From NCBI RefSeq assembly GCF_927798115.1, contig NZ_CAKMMG010000001.1:2415529-2479528 (forward strand): DNA of 64,000 nucleotides. Reading direction: 5' to 3'. Position numbers and translations under genes: made by a program. Below, one piece after another: positions 17,365 through 26,871 of this stretch. Each line of letters starts with the position of its first letter. Within the stretch, counting starts at the first letter, position 1. Origin of the DNA: Paenibacillus auburnensis. Its GTDB lineage: Bacteria > Bacillota > Bacilli > Paenibacillales > Paenibacillaceae. The notes under the pieces were generated by a model. The model ran no database searches. It saw only the letters and a list, made by a program, of their open reading frames with translations, and was not told where the DNA came from.

Positions 17365-17411
17365 GATCTGTCTTCTTATGAATTCACTGAAAATGCTGGA
17401 TGAAGAGTTAC

Positions 17412-18536
17412 TCAATCACCACGGAAGGCACGCTTCACACGGTCAAAGAAAGATTGCTCCTGCTCATGCGTGTTCTCTCCATTGTAGGAAGCGAACTGGC
17501 GCAGCAGGTCCTTTTGCTCATCGCTAAGCTTGCTTGGGGTCACTACAATAACCCGCACATGCTGATCACCAGTTCCGTTACCGCGCAAGTGCGGAACACC
17601 TTTGCCTTTGAGGCGGAAGAAGGTGCCGGTCTGTGTTCCGGCCGGAATTTTGAGCTTCACTTTTTCAGTTAAAGTAGGGATTTCGATTTCATCACCAAGC
17701 GCTGCCTGGGCGAATGTCAGCGGAACCTCGCACATAATATCGTCGTTCTCGCGCACGAAGAAGTCATGGCTCTTCACACGGATCACGATGTACAGATCTC
17801 CGGCCGGGCCGCCGCGTGTACCGCCTTCACCTTCGCCGGTCATGCGCAGCTGTGCGCCGTCATCGACACCGGCAGGAATGCGCACATGAATCTTGCGCTG
17901 CTTCTTAACCTTACCCTGGCCTGCGCAGGTCGTACATTTTTCCTTGATGATCTTGCCTGTGCCGCTGCAATGGGAGCAGGGACGGCGGTTGCGCATTTGT
18001 CCAAGCGGAGTATTCTGCACGAATTCCTGCTGGCCGCTGCCATGGCAGACGGAACAAGTCTCCGGTTTGGTGCCCGGTTTAGCGCCGGAGCCGAAGCAGG
18101 TATCGCAGGCTTCCGTCCGGGGAATGGTAATGTCGGTCTCTTTGCCGAATACCGCTTCCTTGAATTCAATGGTCATCGTGTACTGCAAATCGCCGCCGCG
18201 CTGCGGAGCGTTCGGATCGCGGCGTCCACCGCCACCGCCGAAGAACATGTCGAAGATATCACCGAGTCCGCCGAAATCTCCGCCGCCGCCAAAGCCGCCG
18301 CCCATACCCTGATTAGGATCGATATGACCGTACTGGTCATAACGGGCCCGCGCTTGGCCGTCACTCAGCACGTCGTAAGCTTCCTTCACTTCCTTGAACT
18401 TGGCTTCAGCATCACTGGCTTTATTGACGTCCGGATGATACTGGCGCGCCAGCTTGCGGTAGGCTTTCTTCACTTCATCGTCTGATGCATCTCTTCCGAG
18501 GCCCAGAACCTCATAATAATCGCGTTTCTCTGCCAC
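17412..18536 (-). CDS. dnaJ: Chaperone protein DnaJ (Hsp40)
   Basis: 374 residues. The J domain at the N-terminus has the HPD motif (YHPDVNK) that stimulates the DnaK ATPase. A Gly/Phe-rich region follows ([12 protein letters not shown]). The zinc-binding region holds four CxxCxGxG-type repeats ([32 protein letters not shown]), then come the C-terminal substrate-binding domains. A GTG at 18536 is chosen as start because GGAGGTG lies six bases upstream; the upstream in-frame GTG at 18545 overlaps that site. It is the last gene of hrcA-grpE-dnaK-dnaJ and is followed by a terminator, so prmA is not in this operon as it is in B. subtilis. Confidence 0.97.
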   Translation of the reverse strand: MAEKRDYYEVLGLGRDASDDEVKKAYRKLARQYHPDVNKASDAEAKFKEVKEAYDVLSDGQARARYDQYGHIDPNQGMGGGFGGGGDFGGLGDIFDMFFGGGGGRRDPNAPQRGGDLQYTMTIEFKEAVFGKETDITIPRTEACDTCFGSGAKPGTKPETCSVCHGSGQQEFVQNTPLGQMRNRRPCSHCSGTGKIIKEKCTTCAGQGKVKKQRKIHVRIPAGVDDGAQLRMTGEGEGGTRGGPAGDLYIVIRVKSHDFFVRENDDIMCEVPLTFAQAALGDEIEIPTLTEKVKLKIPAGTQTGTFFRLKGKGVPHLRGNGTGDQHVRVIVVTPSKLSDEQKDLLRQFASYNGENTHEQEQSFFDRVKRAFRGD

Positions 18537-18580
18537 TGCTTTCACCTCCGTACATCCATACTGATCAATCTTGACAATTT

Positions 18581-18626
18581 AAAGGGAAAGTCAAAACACG
18601 GGATGCCCCGGTTTGACCTTCCCTTT
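18581..18626 (-). terminator. Intercistronic hairpin between dnaK and dnaJ
   Basis: AAAGGGAAaGTCAAAaC (18581-18597) pairs with GTTTGACcTTCCCTTT (18611-18626). The T run after it on the minus strand is only three bases. It may be a weak terminator or an mRNA-stabilising/processing hairpin that lowers dnaJ relative to dnaK. Confidence 0.55.
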
Positions 18627-18654
18627 CTTCCACAATAGTGTTTATCGTTTAAGG

Positions 18655-20541
<1,887 letters not shown>

Positions 20542-20660
20542 TCAATAGTTGCATAATGAACACAAATGCTTAAATGGCACCCGCACATGACCGTACGGCC
20601 GGAATATCCGGCAGCGCCGTATCATAGCAGGATTAGTAATGCCTTAGGTATATAGACAGA

Positions 20661-21233
20661 CTACATGCTGACTTTGACCATGGCCGGACGAAGAACCTTA
20701 TCTTTCAGAAGATAGCCCTTCTGGACCTCTTCCGTCACGATACCTTCTTCGTACTCCTCGCTCTCCACCTGCATAATCGCCTGATGATATTCAGGGTTAA
20801 AGGGCTGTCCTACCGTTTCCATTGCTGCAAGTCCTTCTGACTTCAGTACCCCTTCAAGCTGGCGGAAAATCATATTGATGCCTTTGGTGAAGGCTTCAGA
20901 TTCCGCGTTACCTGGAGCAGTTACCAGCGCACGCTCAAAATTATCAAGTACGGACAGCAGCTCGCCTACGAGCTTGGAGGTGGCGTACTGGGCCAGCTCT
21001 TCCTTCTCCTTCTGGGTACGGCGGCGGAAGTTGTCGAAATCAGCCTGCACGCGCAGCGCTCGGGCCTGAGCCTCCTCAGCCAGCTCCTGGAGGCGCTTAG
21101 CGGCTTCACCGCCTGAAGCCTCCTCGAAGGCTGCATCGTTCTCCTGTACGGCTTCTGCCTCATCAGCCGCCTTGGTTTCGTTTATAGCTTCATCATTCAT
21201 CTCATTCGAATCTTGAACCTGTTCCTCTTTCAA
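20661..21233 (-). CDS. grpE: Nucleotide exchange factor GrpE
   Basis: 190 residues with an acidic, disordered N-terminus, a long coiled-coil helix (AAKRLQELAEEAQARALRVQADFDNFRRRTQKE), and the C-terminal beta domain containing PFNPEYHQAIMQVE and VLRPAMVKVSM. It releases ADP from DnaK. The start is a TTG at 21233 with GGAGGTG eight bases upstream, so three successive genes of this operon use non-ATG starts. About 170 bases, including a small GC-rich hairpin, separate it from dnaK. Confidence 0.96.
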   Translation of the reverse strand: MKEEQVQDSNEMNDEAINETKAADEAEAVQENDAAFEEASGGEAAKRLQELAEEAQARALRVQADFDNFRRRTQKEKEELAQYATSKLVGELLSVLDNFERALVTAPGNAESEAFTKGINMIFRQLEGVLKSEGLAAMETVGQPFNPEYHQAIMQVESEEYEEGIVTEEVQKGYLLKDKVLRPAMVKVSM

Positions 21234-21282
21234 GTTGTCTTCACCTCCTTCAAATCATTCACGAAAATCATTTACACTCTGT

Positions 21283-22314
21283 TCACTTATACCAGTGTGC
21301 CAGCATCGCTGTCAAATCCCGGGAGATAATCCCCAGTATGCCCATCACGCGCGCGTATTCCATTCGGGTCGGTCCCAGGATGCCAATACTACCCAGCGCC
21401 TTGCCGTCCAGTGAATAGGAGGCTGTAATCAGGCTGCAGTTGGCAAAGGCCTCATGCTTATTCTCCGTTCCGATGCGCACCTGTATACCGGTTCCGCCGG
21501 ATGCGGGGGCCAGCATTTTAAGCAGGGTCGGCGTTTCTTCCAGCAGATCGAGAATGGTTTTGACCTTGTCGACGTCCTTGAACTCCGGCTGGGTCAGCAT
21601 ATTGGTCGCTCCGCTGAGATAAATGCGCTGTTCATGATCGCTTTCGAGCGCCTTGTCCAGCACCTGCATTAATTCTTCATAGTGGGAGATGTGACGCTGC
21701 ATTTCCTCGCCCAGCTCGGAATAGAGCTGGCTCTTCAGCTTGTAGAGCGGCACATTCACCAGCTTGCTGTTAAGCAGATTAACCACCTTTTCCATTTCGG
21801 AAAGGGAAATCTCCGGCGGAATCTGAACCGTACGGTTCTCTACCTGCCCGGTGCTGGTAACAATAATCGCTACGGCATTATTGCCGTCGAGCGGAAGCAG
21901 CTGAAAATGGCGCAATGAAGTATGAAAAACCTCCGGTCCGAGTAGGATGGAAGTGTAATTCGTCATATTGGAAAGTATCATTGCCGCATGCTGGATAACC
22001 TGCTCTGTAGCGTTCAGCTTCTCGGCGAAAAAAGCGCGGATCGTGCCCATCTCTGCCGACTCGGCGGAATTCCACGGTACCAGATGATCCACATAATAGC
22101 GGTAGCCTTTATGGGACGGAATTCTTCCCGCCGATGTATGAGGCTGCTCCAGATAGCCTAGCTCCTCCAGATCGGCCATTTCGTTACGGATCGTTGCCGG
22201 ACTGTAGCCCACATCGCCCCGTTTGGAGATGCTGCGCGAGCCTACCGGCTCAGCGGAAGAAATATAATCATCTACGATAGCGTTAAGTATCATTCTCTGG
22301 CGTTCAGTTAACAT
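21283..22314 (-). CDS. hrcA: Heat-inducible transcription repressor HrcA
   Basis: 343 residues. An N-terminal winged helix (LTERQRMILNAIVDDYISSAEPVGSRSI, then GYSPATIRNEMADLEELGYL) is followed by the HrcA core and ends in a region with GILGPTRMEYARVMGIL. HrcA binds CIRCE as a dimer and needs GroEL to fold. It is the first gene of the operon and lies directly after a perfect CIRCE element, so it represses itself and grpE-dnaK-dnaJ. The ATG at 22314 has a GGAGGG-type site upstream. Confidence 0.97.
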   Translation of the reverse strand: MLTERQRMILNAIVDDYISSAEPVGSRSISKRGDVGYSPATIRNEMADLEELGYLEQPHTSAGRIPSHKGYRYYVDHLVPWNSAESAEMGTIRAFFAEKLNATEQVIQHAAMILSNMTNYTSILLGPEVFHTSLRHFQLLPLDGNNAVAIIVTSTGQVENRTVQIPPEISLSEMEKVVNLLNSKLVNVPLYKLKSQLYSELGEEMQRHISHYEELMQVLDKALESDHEQRIYLSGATNMLTQPEFKDVDKVKTILDLLEETPTLLKMLAPASGGTGIQVRIGTENKHEAFANCSLITASYSLDGKALGSIGILGPTRMEYARVMGILGIISRDLTAMLAHWYK

Positions 22315-22348
22315 GTAATTCCCTCCTATCGGCTGTGGCTCCGATTCG

Positions 22349-22375
22349 TTAGCACTCTGTCGAGATGAGTGCTAA
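22349..22375 (-). promoter_or_regulatory. CIRCE operator
   Basis: A perfect consensus TTAGCACTC-N9-GAGTGCTAA at 22349-22375, the HrcA binding site. It lies in the 5' leader of hrcA, just after the expected transcription start. Confidence 0.98.
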
Positions 22376-22385
22376 CCACTAATAC

Positions 22386-22430
22386 AAAAATACCAAACTG
22401 ACCTTGGCATTGTCAAGTCAGTTCGGTATC
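22386..22430 (-). terminator. Terminator of the SDR gene
   Basis: ATACCAAACTGACcTTG (22390-22406) pairs with CAAGTCAGTTcGGTAT (22414-22429), followed on the minus strand by five T. It shares its bases with the hrcA promoter. Confidence 0.8.
22387..22416 (-). promoter_or_regulatory. Sigma-A promoter of the hrcA operon
   Basis: On the minus strand TTGACA (22416-22411) is followed after 18 bases by TATTTT (22392-22387). The predicted start, near 22380, lies just before CIRCE. The promoter is embedded in the terminator stem of the upstream SDR gene. Confidence 0.78.
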
Positions 22431-22461
22431 TTGAGTGCGTTAACATTGCGTCTTTTCCCGA

Positions 22462-23286
22462 CTATCTCGGGTCTAACTTGGCCTCCCTTGCCGTCTTACA
22501 GACAAACTGCATAACTTTGCGGTGTAAACCGGGACACAGCGTGAACATTATATCCATTGTCCGGCGAAGTGGCATCGGATTGACCAGCACATCATTTTTA
22601 TCCAGCCCCCTGATGGCAAGCGCCGCAAAATGTTCGGGCGTCATCAGCTTTTGCTTTCTCACCTGGGCGATCACCTTGCTCTTATCCATCTGAATCGCCT
22701 CTCCGGAATCAAATATCGGAGTATCCACAAAAGCGGGGCACAGGCAGCTCACGCTGACCCCGTAGGCTTCAGCCTCATAATGGAGAGAAGTCGTCAGCCC
22801 CACCACCGCATGCTTGGTCGCTGAGTAGGCCGCAGTCGTCGGAGCAGGCCCCAGGCCTGCAGCAGATGCAGTGTTTGCTATCTTCCCGAAGCCTTGCTCC
22901 TTCATCAATGGATACGCCGCCTGTACACCATAAATTACTCCCCACACATTCACATCTATAATCCGCTTCCAGTTCTGCTCTGTCATGTCACAGAGTTCTC
23001 CGTACATTGCGATTCCCGCATTGTTAAACATATAATCCAAACGGCCGAACTCCCCGTATACGCCGTATACCAATTCCTCCACCTGTGCAGCATCTGTTAC
23101 ATCGACCTTTGCAAAGGTGCTTTCACCGCCAAGCTGGCGGAGTTCAGCTGCCGTTATATGCCCTTGCTCCGTATTCATGTCAGCAATAACCACATGCACG
23201 CCCCGTTTGATCAATTCTTTGCCAATCGCCTTGCCGATACCGGAAGCCCCGCCTGTTACGATGCCTACCTGTCTGATCTCCTGCAT
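22462..23286 (-). CDS. Short-chain dehydrogenase/reductase (SDR)
   Basis: 274 residues with the classical SDR signatures: nucleotide-binding TGGASGIG at residues 11-18, NNAG in the middle, and the active-site YSATK with an upstream serine. It should catalyse an NAD(P)-dependent oxidation or reduction; the substrate is not indicated. The ATG at 23286 is used because AGGGAG lies eight bases upstream. A TetR regulator gene lies directly upstream on the same strand, with matching operator-like palindromes before each gene, so the regulator probably controls it. Long-chain alcohol or lipid-type substrates are possible but unproven. Confidence 0.9.
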   Translation of the reverse strand: MQEIRQVGIVTGGASGIGKAIGKELIKRGVHVVIADMNTEQGHITAAELRQLGGESTFAKVDVTDAAQVEELVYGVYGEFGRLDYMFNNAGIAMYGELCDMTEQNWKRIIDVNVWGVIYGVQAAYPLMKEQGFGKIANTASAAGLGPAPTTAAYSATKHAVVGLTTSLHYEAEAYGVSVSCLCPAFVDTPIFDSGEAIQMDKSKVIAQVRKQKLMTPEHFAALAIRGLDKNDVLVNPMPLRRTMDIMFTLCPGLHRKVMQFVCKTAREAKLDPR

Positions 23287-23342
23287 TGTCATCTCTCCCT
23301 TAGCTGAGTATGTAGTCCATCCTGAAACACATTGGAACAAAA

Positions 23343-23358
23343 TAGTACGATCGTTCTA
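23343..23358. promoter_or_regulatory. Candidate TetR operator before the SDR gene
   Basis: TAGTACGATCGTTCTA is a near-perfect palindrome (one mismatched pair), 57 bases upstream of the SDR start. It matches the site before the tetR gene at 12 of 16 positions. Confidence 0.55.
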
Positions 23359-23388
23359 ATTAGAGCAAGCAAAAGACTAGCCCAATGC

Positions 23389-23988
23389 TCATCCCTTGCC
23401 GCGTATACCCTCCACAAAAATCTTTACACTTTGCCGAAACAGTGCCTCCAGCGGCTCCGCTTCCATCGTAAACAAATGCTGGCATAGTCCGCCCATCAGA
23501 GTGCCGAACAAGAAGCCAGTAGTCTGCAGCTCCGATTCTTCAAGCCCGAATTCCCCGGTCTCCACACCCAGCTTAAAAATCTCATAATAGGCATGCATGG
23601 GCGTTGCCGCCAGCCCCATCAGCTGAGCTACCGTCTCCGGCGAGGTTGCAGGATTGCTGGCCACTTCCTGCCCTGCCTGCAGCAGCGGTGTTTTATAGTT
23701 GTTCTGCACAAAATGAGCCATCGCATAAAGCTTCTGAGTAGCCGTCCCGTAACCTGCAGAGACCGATTCCCAGCGTTCCTTCCAGGAGGACATCGTTTCC
23801 AGTGCAAGGTACACTAAGAGCTTCTCTTTATTCTCAAAGTGATAATAAATATGTCCTTTACTGAACCCGGATTCCCTGGAAATATCGGCGATAGAAGTAC
23901 CGGCAAATCCCTTCTGCGAAAAAAGCCTTGCTGCCTTCTCAGCGATGACCGACCTTGTCTCTTCACTATCATAATGCCTTTTGTTCAT
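23389..23988 (-). CDS. TetR family transcriptional regulator
   Basis: 199 residues from the ATG at 23988. The N-terminal helix-turn-helix (ARLFSQKGFAGTSIADISRESGFSKGHIYYHFENKEKLL) is typical of TetR. The C-terminal ligand domain shows no recognisable specificity. It lies just upstream of the SDR gene on the same strand, and its own upstream region carries a palindrome similar to that before the SDR gene. Autorepression and control of the SDR gene are therefore likely. Confidence 0.9.
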   Translation of the reverse strand: MNKRHYDSEETRSVIAEKAARLFSQKGFAGTSIADISRESGFSKGHIYYHFENKEKLLVYLALETMSSWKERWESVSAGYGTATQKLYAMAHFVQNNYKTPLLQAGQEVASNPATSPETVAQLMGLAATPMHAYYEIFKLGVETGEFGLEESELQTTGFLFGTLMGGLCQHLFTMEAEPLEALFRQSVKIFVEGIRGKG

Positions 23989-24011
23989 TGCATAGCCATC
24001 CCCGATCAAAA

Positions 24012-24027
24012 TTGAACGAACGTCCTA
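24012..24027. promoter_or_regulatory. Candidate TetR operator before the tetR gene
   Basis: On the minus strand TAGGACGTTCGTTCAA, sharing the pattern TAGnACGnTCGTnCnA with the site at 23343-23358. It lies 24 bases before the tetR start, where bound repressor would block transcription. Confidence 0.5.
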
Positions 24028-24147
24028 TTTTTAAGGTACAGCAGAATTACAGATTTTTCAAGATAAAGTTATTATTTCGTAGGGATTCCGCAACCTCTTT
24101 CCCTGTCATTCGTCTGATAATAAAAAGGGGGGGGGCTGATTGGCTTC

Positions 24148-24873
24148 ATGAATCTAAAACGGTATTCCGTGTTTGCGATACTTGCAGCTGTGCTGCTCTT
24201 GGTTAGCGGTATTTGGATTGTTCTGCGGGATCCTGCCGGTCAGAATAAATGTTTCTTCGGTGAAGTGGAGTATGCTCCTGTCCTGCAGTGGAACGGTGTT
24301 ATTTATAATGAAAATTGGGATACTCCGCTCACTGGCCTTAAGAAAGGTAAACCCGTAGGCGAGATCACTTACACTAAGGCAGACCATAAATGCCCGCGTA
24401 AGGTCATGCAGGATGGAGACGCTACTCTCCTGGATGTCGGCACGAAGCTGTATGAAGTGACTGGCTATAAGGCATCCGCCAGACTATGGGCGGGGGACAG
24501 GCTGTATGAAGCCAACAGCAATCCTAATGCTAAAACGCTTAATGATCTGTTAGATGTTGCCGGCAAAATAAAGACGGTCCGCTTCATCAGCGGGATGGAC
24601 GGAACCACTCACCTGATGGACTTCACGCCAGAGGCTGCAGAGATATTTATTAGGGAATTCCCCAAGCTGAAGTATATTCCGTTCCAAGAACTATATAAAC
24701 AAACCAAAGGCTGGGTCGGAGCCAACTACTGGCTTGAAATTGAAATGAAGGACGGGTCCACGATGACAATCGTATATAATACACTTTCCCCCTCCTTCAA
24801 CCCTCCTGCGTACGCTACGCCGGAACTTGCAGCACTTGTAGAGCAGCAGCGCAAGCTGATCTATACCAAGTAA
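24148..24873 (+). CDS. Exported or membrane-anchored protein of unknown function
   Basis: 241 residues with an N-terminal signal anchor (YSVFAILAAVLLLVSGIWIVL). The rest is soluble and extracytoplasmic, with conserved-looking segments such as GEITYTKADHKCPRKVMQDGD and DVGTKLYEVTGYKAS, and two cysteines (near residues 35 and 82) that could form a disulphide. I do not recognise a named family. The gene is on the opposite strand from its neighbours, so it forms its own unit. A tract of nine G precedes the start by 12 bases and partly replaces a normal ribosome binding site. Confidence 0.75.
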   Translation: MNLKRYSVFAILAAVLLLVSGIWIVLRDPAGQNKCFFGEVEYAPVLQWNGVIYNENWDTPLTGLKKGKPVGEITYTKADHKCPRKVMQDGDATLLDVGTKLYEVTGYKASARLWAGDRLYEANSNPNAKTLNDLLDVAGKIKTVRFISGMDGTTHLMDFTPEAAEIFIREFPKLKYIPFQELYKQTKGWVGANYWLEIEMKDGSTMTIVYNTLSPSFNPPAYATPELAALVEQQRKLIYTK

Positions 24874-24883
24874 ATGACGGATT

Positions 24884-24938
24884 AAAAAAACCACTTTTCT
24901 CCCGGAACCGCGCCCCGGACGAATAGTGGTTTCTTTTA
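24884..24938. terminator. Bidirectional terminator between convergent genes
   Basis: AAACCACT (24888-24895) pairs with AGTGGTTT (24925-24932) around an inner CCGG pairing. It has an A run on the left and T-rich sequence on the right, between the plus-strand gene ending at 24873 and the minus-strand gene ending at 24968. Confidence 0.75.
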
Positions 24939-24967
24939 ATATAGATAACGAAGCCAATCCGCTCCGG

Positions 24968-25480
24968 TTAATCCAATCTCTTCATCACAGCGATTTCATC
25001 GCAGGCATGCTGCTTCTTGCAGTTCACGCAATCGGTCCAGACCTTCTCCGGGAAGATTTCTTTCTCCACCACGGTGAACCCGTTTTTGAGGAAAAAATCA
25101 ACTGCATAGGTCAGAGCCATAATCTTCGGAATGCCCTGGCGTCTTGCTTCTTCCGTCAGCTTCTCCAGAATCATGGTGCCTACACCCTTGCCCTTGCCTT
25201 CGTCGTTCAAGCCGATGGAACGAACCTCAACGAGATCATTGCCCAGTCTGAACAGCGATCCGCAGCCCACAAACCTGCCGCCGATTTCGGCTATGACAAA
25301 CTGATCAATCTGGCGGGTCAGTGCTTGCCTGGAACGGGGTAGCATGATACCGCGCTGGGCGTATTCCTCTATCATTAAATACAGCGGTTCAACATCCTCC
25401 ACCGTAGCATTTCTGCATATCACCTTGTGATCTCCCGCAGGAGCCGCCGACTGGCGGATCATTTCCGTCTTGACAAGCAC
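24968..25480 (-). CDS. GNAT N-acetyltransferase, short ArgA-like
   Basis: 170 residues with a GNAT core: acetyl-CoA loop GLNDEGKGKGVGTMILEKL and FFLKNGFTVVEKE. The C-terminal KVWTDCVNCKKQHACDEIAV, with its spaced cysteines, is characteristic of short N-acetylglutamate synthase-like (ArgA) enzymes and of the ArgA part of ArgH fusions. It may acetylate glutamate for arginine synthesis, but no arg gene is nearby, so another amine substrate is possible. The start is a GTG at 25480 after a GAGG site; the ATG at codon 7 is an alternative. Confidence 0.8.
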   Translation of the reverse strand: MLVKTEMIRQSAAPAGDHKVICRNATVEDVEPLYLMIEEYAQRGIMLPRSRQALTRQIDQFVIAEIGGRFVGCGSLFRLGNDLVEVRSIGLNDEGKGKGVGTMILEKLTEEARRQGIPKIMALTYAVDFFLKNGFTVVEKEIFPEKVWTDCVNCKKQHACDEIAVMKRLD

Positions 25481-25554
25481 TTTGACTCACCCCTCGTTGT
25501 TAATATGAATAAATATACAACAGAGTGAATTACAATTCAAGAGGTATTTTAAAA

Positions 25555-26727
25555 TTAAACCTCTGTCAAAGCGCCGACAAATTCGCCGAATACATCATTG
25601 CCAAACAGGATTCCCTGCTTGCTCAGCCGGTAGGTGTCACCGTCATGCTCCAGCAACCCGGCATGCAGCATCTTATGCAGCGAAGCCCCAAAAATCTCCT
25701 CAATCTTTTTACCGAACTGCGCCTGGAAGGCACTGCCCAATACCCCTTCACGCATCCGCAGACCAACCATCATGAAATCCTCCATGGCCTCCTGTTCGGA
25801 GATCTCGAAAGAGTCCAGGCGCGGCAGGCCGCTGCGTGAAGCTTCAATATAAGGATTGACGCCTTTAATATTCATATGCCGCTGGCGTTTGACGTATCCG
25901 TGCGCACCAGCGCCAAGGCCGTAATAATCCTCATTGCGCCAATACGTAATATTGTGGCGGCTCTCCATGCCCGGTTTGGCAAAGTTGCTGATTTCGTATT
26001 GGGTATAGCCGGCTGCCTCCATCGTTGACATCAGCAGAAGATACATCTCCAGCTCATCCTCTTCACTCGGCAGCGGAAGTTTATTCTTGTTAAACAGCGT
26101 GTGGAAAAGCGTATTCTCCTCCACCTTCAAGCTGTAGATCGAATAATGCGGCAGGTCCAGCTCCAGCGCCTTGCGGATACTCTCTTTCAGCATATCCACG
26201 GTCTGGTTAGGCAGCCCGAACATGAGATCGACCGACAGGTTATGCAGCCCAACACTACGGGCATTCTCCAGACTGCGGTAAACGTCGTCCACATTATGAA
26301 TCCGCCCGATGCCGGTCAGCAGTTCATTCTGGAAAGCCTGTACGCCAAAGCTTACCCGGTTAACGCCGCCTTCCTTCATCACCGTCAGCTTATCTATATC
26401 TGTCGTACCGGGATTGGCCTCCATAGAGAACTCGATATTGTCATCCCACTGCGGGAAATGCTTGCGCACCGAGCTCAGGAAAAAGGCCATTTCATCCGGC
26501 TTCAGCACGGTTGGTGTTCCGCCGCCGACAAAGATTGTCTTAATCACACCCGGAGGGGTCTCTTTCACAGTCAGTTCCATCTCCCGGTCAAGCGCGTGCA
26601 GATAATCCATCACCGGCTGGTCCTTCAGCACATAGGAATTAAAATCACAATAAAAGCACTTATTCGTACAAAACGGGATATGAATATATACGGCCTCAGG
26701 GGGACGGCCACTTAATTGAGTTGTCAT
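25555..26727 (-). CDS. hemW: Radical SAM haem chaperone HemW (HemN-like)
   Basis: 390 residues. The radical SAM cluster motif is C20-TNK-C24-FY-C27, followed by DFNSY. The HemW family features IFVGGGTPTVL, NVDDVYRSLENAR and the C-terminal HemN domain are present. HemW proteins bind haem and are thought to insert it into target proteins; they are not coproporphyrinogen oxidases. The ATG at 26727 follows AAGGAG. In Bacillales it sits between lepA and hrcA; here four extra genes separate it from hrcA. Confidence 0.93.
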   Translation of the reverse strand: MTTQLSGRPPEAVYIHIPFCTNKCFYCDFNSYVLKDQPVMDYLHALDREMELTVKETPPGVIKTIFVGGGTPTVLKPDEMAFFLSSVRKHFPQWDDNIEFSMEANPGTTDIDKLTVMKEGGVNRVSFGVQAFQNELLTGIGRIHNVDDVYRSLENARSVGLHNLSVDLMFGLPNQTVDMLKESIRKALELDLPHYSIYSLKVEENTLFHTLFNKNKLPLPSEEDELEMYLLLMSTMEAAGYTQYEISNFAKPGMESRHNITYWRNEDYYGLGAGAHGYVKRQRHMNIKGVNPYIEASRSGLPRLDSFEISEQEAMEDFMMVGLRMREGVLGSAFQAQFGKKIEEIFGASLHKMLHAGLLEHDGDTYRLSKQGILFGNDVFGEFVGALTEV

Positions 26728-26780
26728 AGCAGTCTCCTTTATCTTATATTGCGCCGGAGCAGCGGCGCAGTCATTGATCC

Positions 26781-26817
26781 AAAAAGTCAGAAAAGGGAAG
26801 CCTTAAGGCTTCCCTTG
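26781..26817 (-). terminator. Terminator after lepA
   Basis: A perfect palindromic hairpin AAGGGAAGCC-ttaa-GGCTTCCCTT (26793-26816), followed on the minus strand by two short T runs. It separates lepA from hemW. Confidence 0.8.
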
Positions 26818-26871
26818 CAGATCAGTTACTCACAACAGATACAGTGCAGCGCACTGCTAATCAGACTTGAT

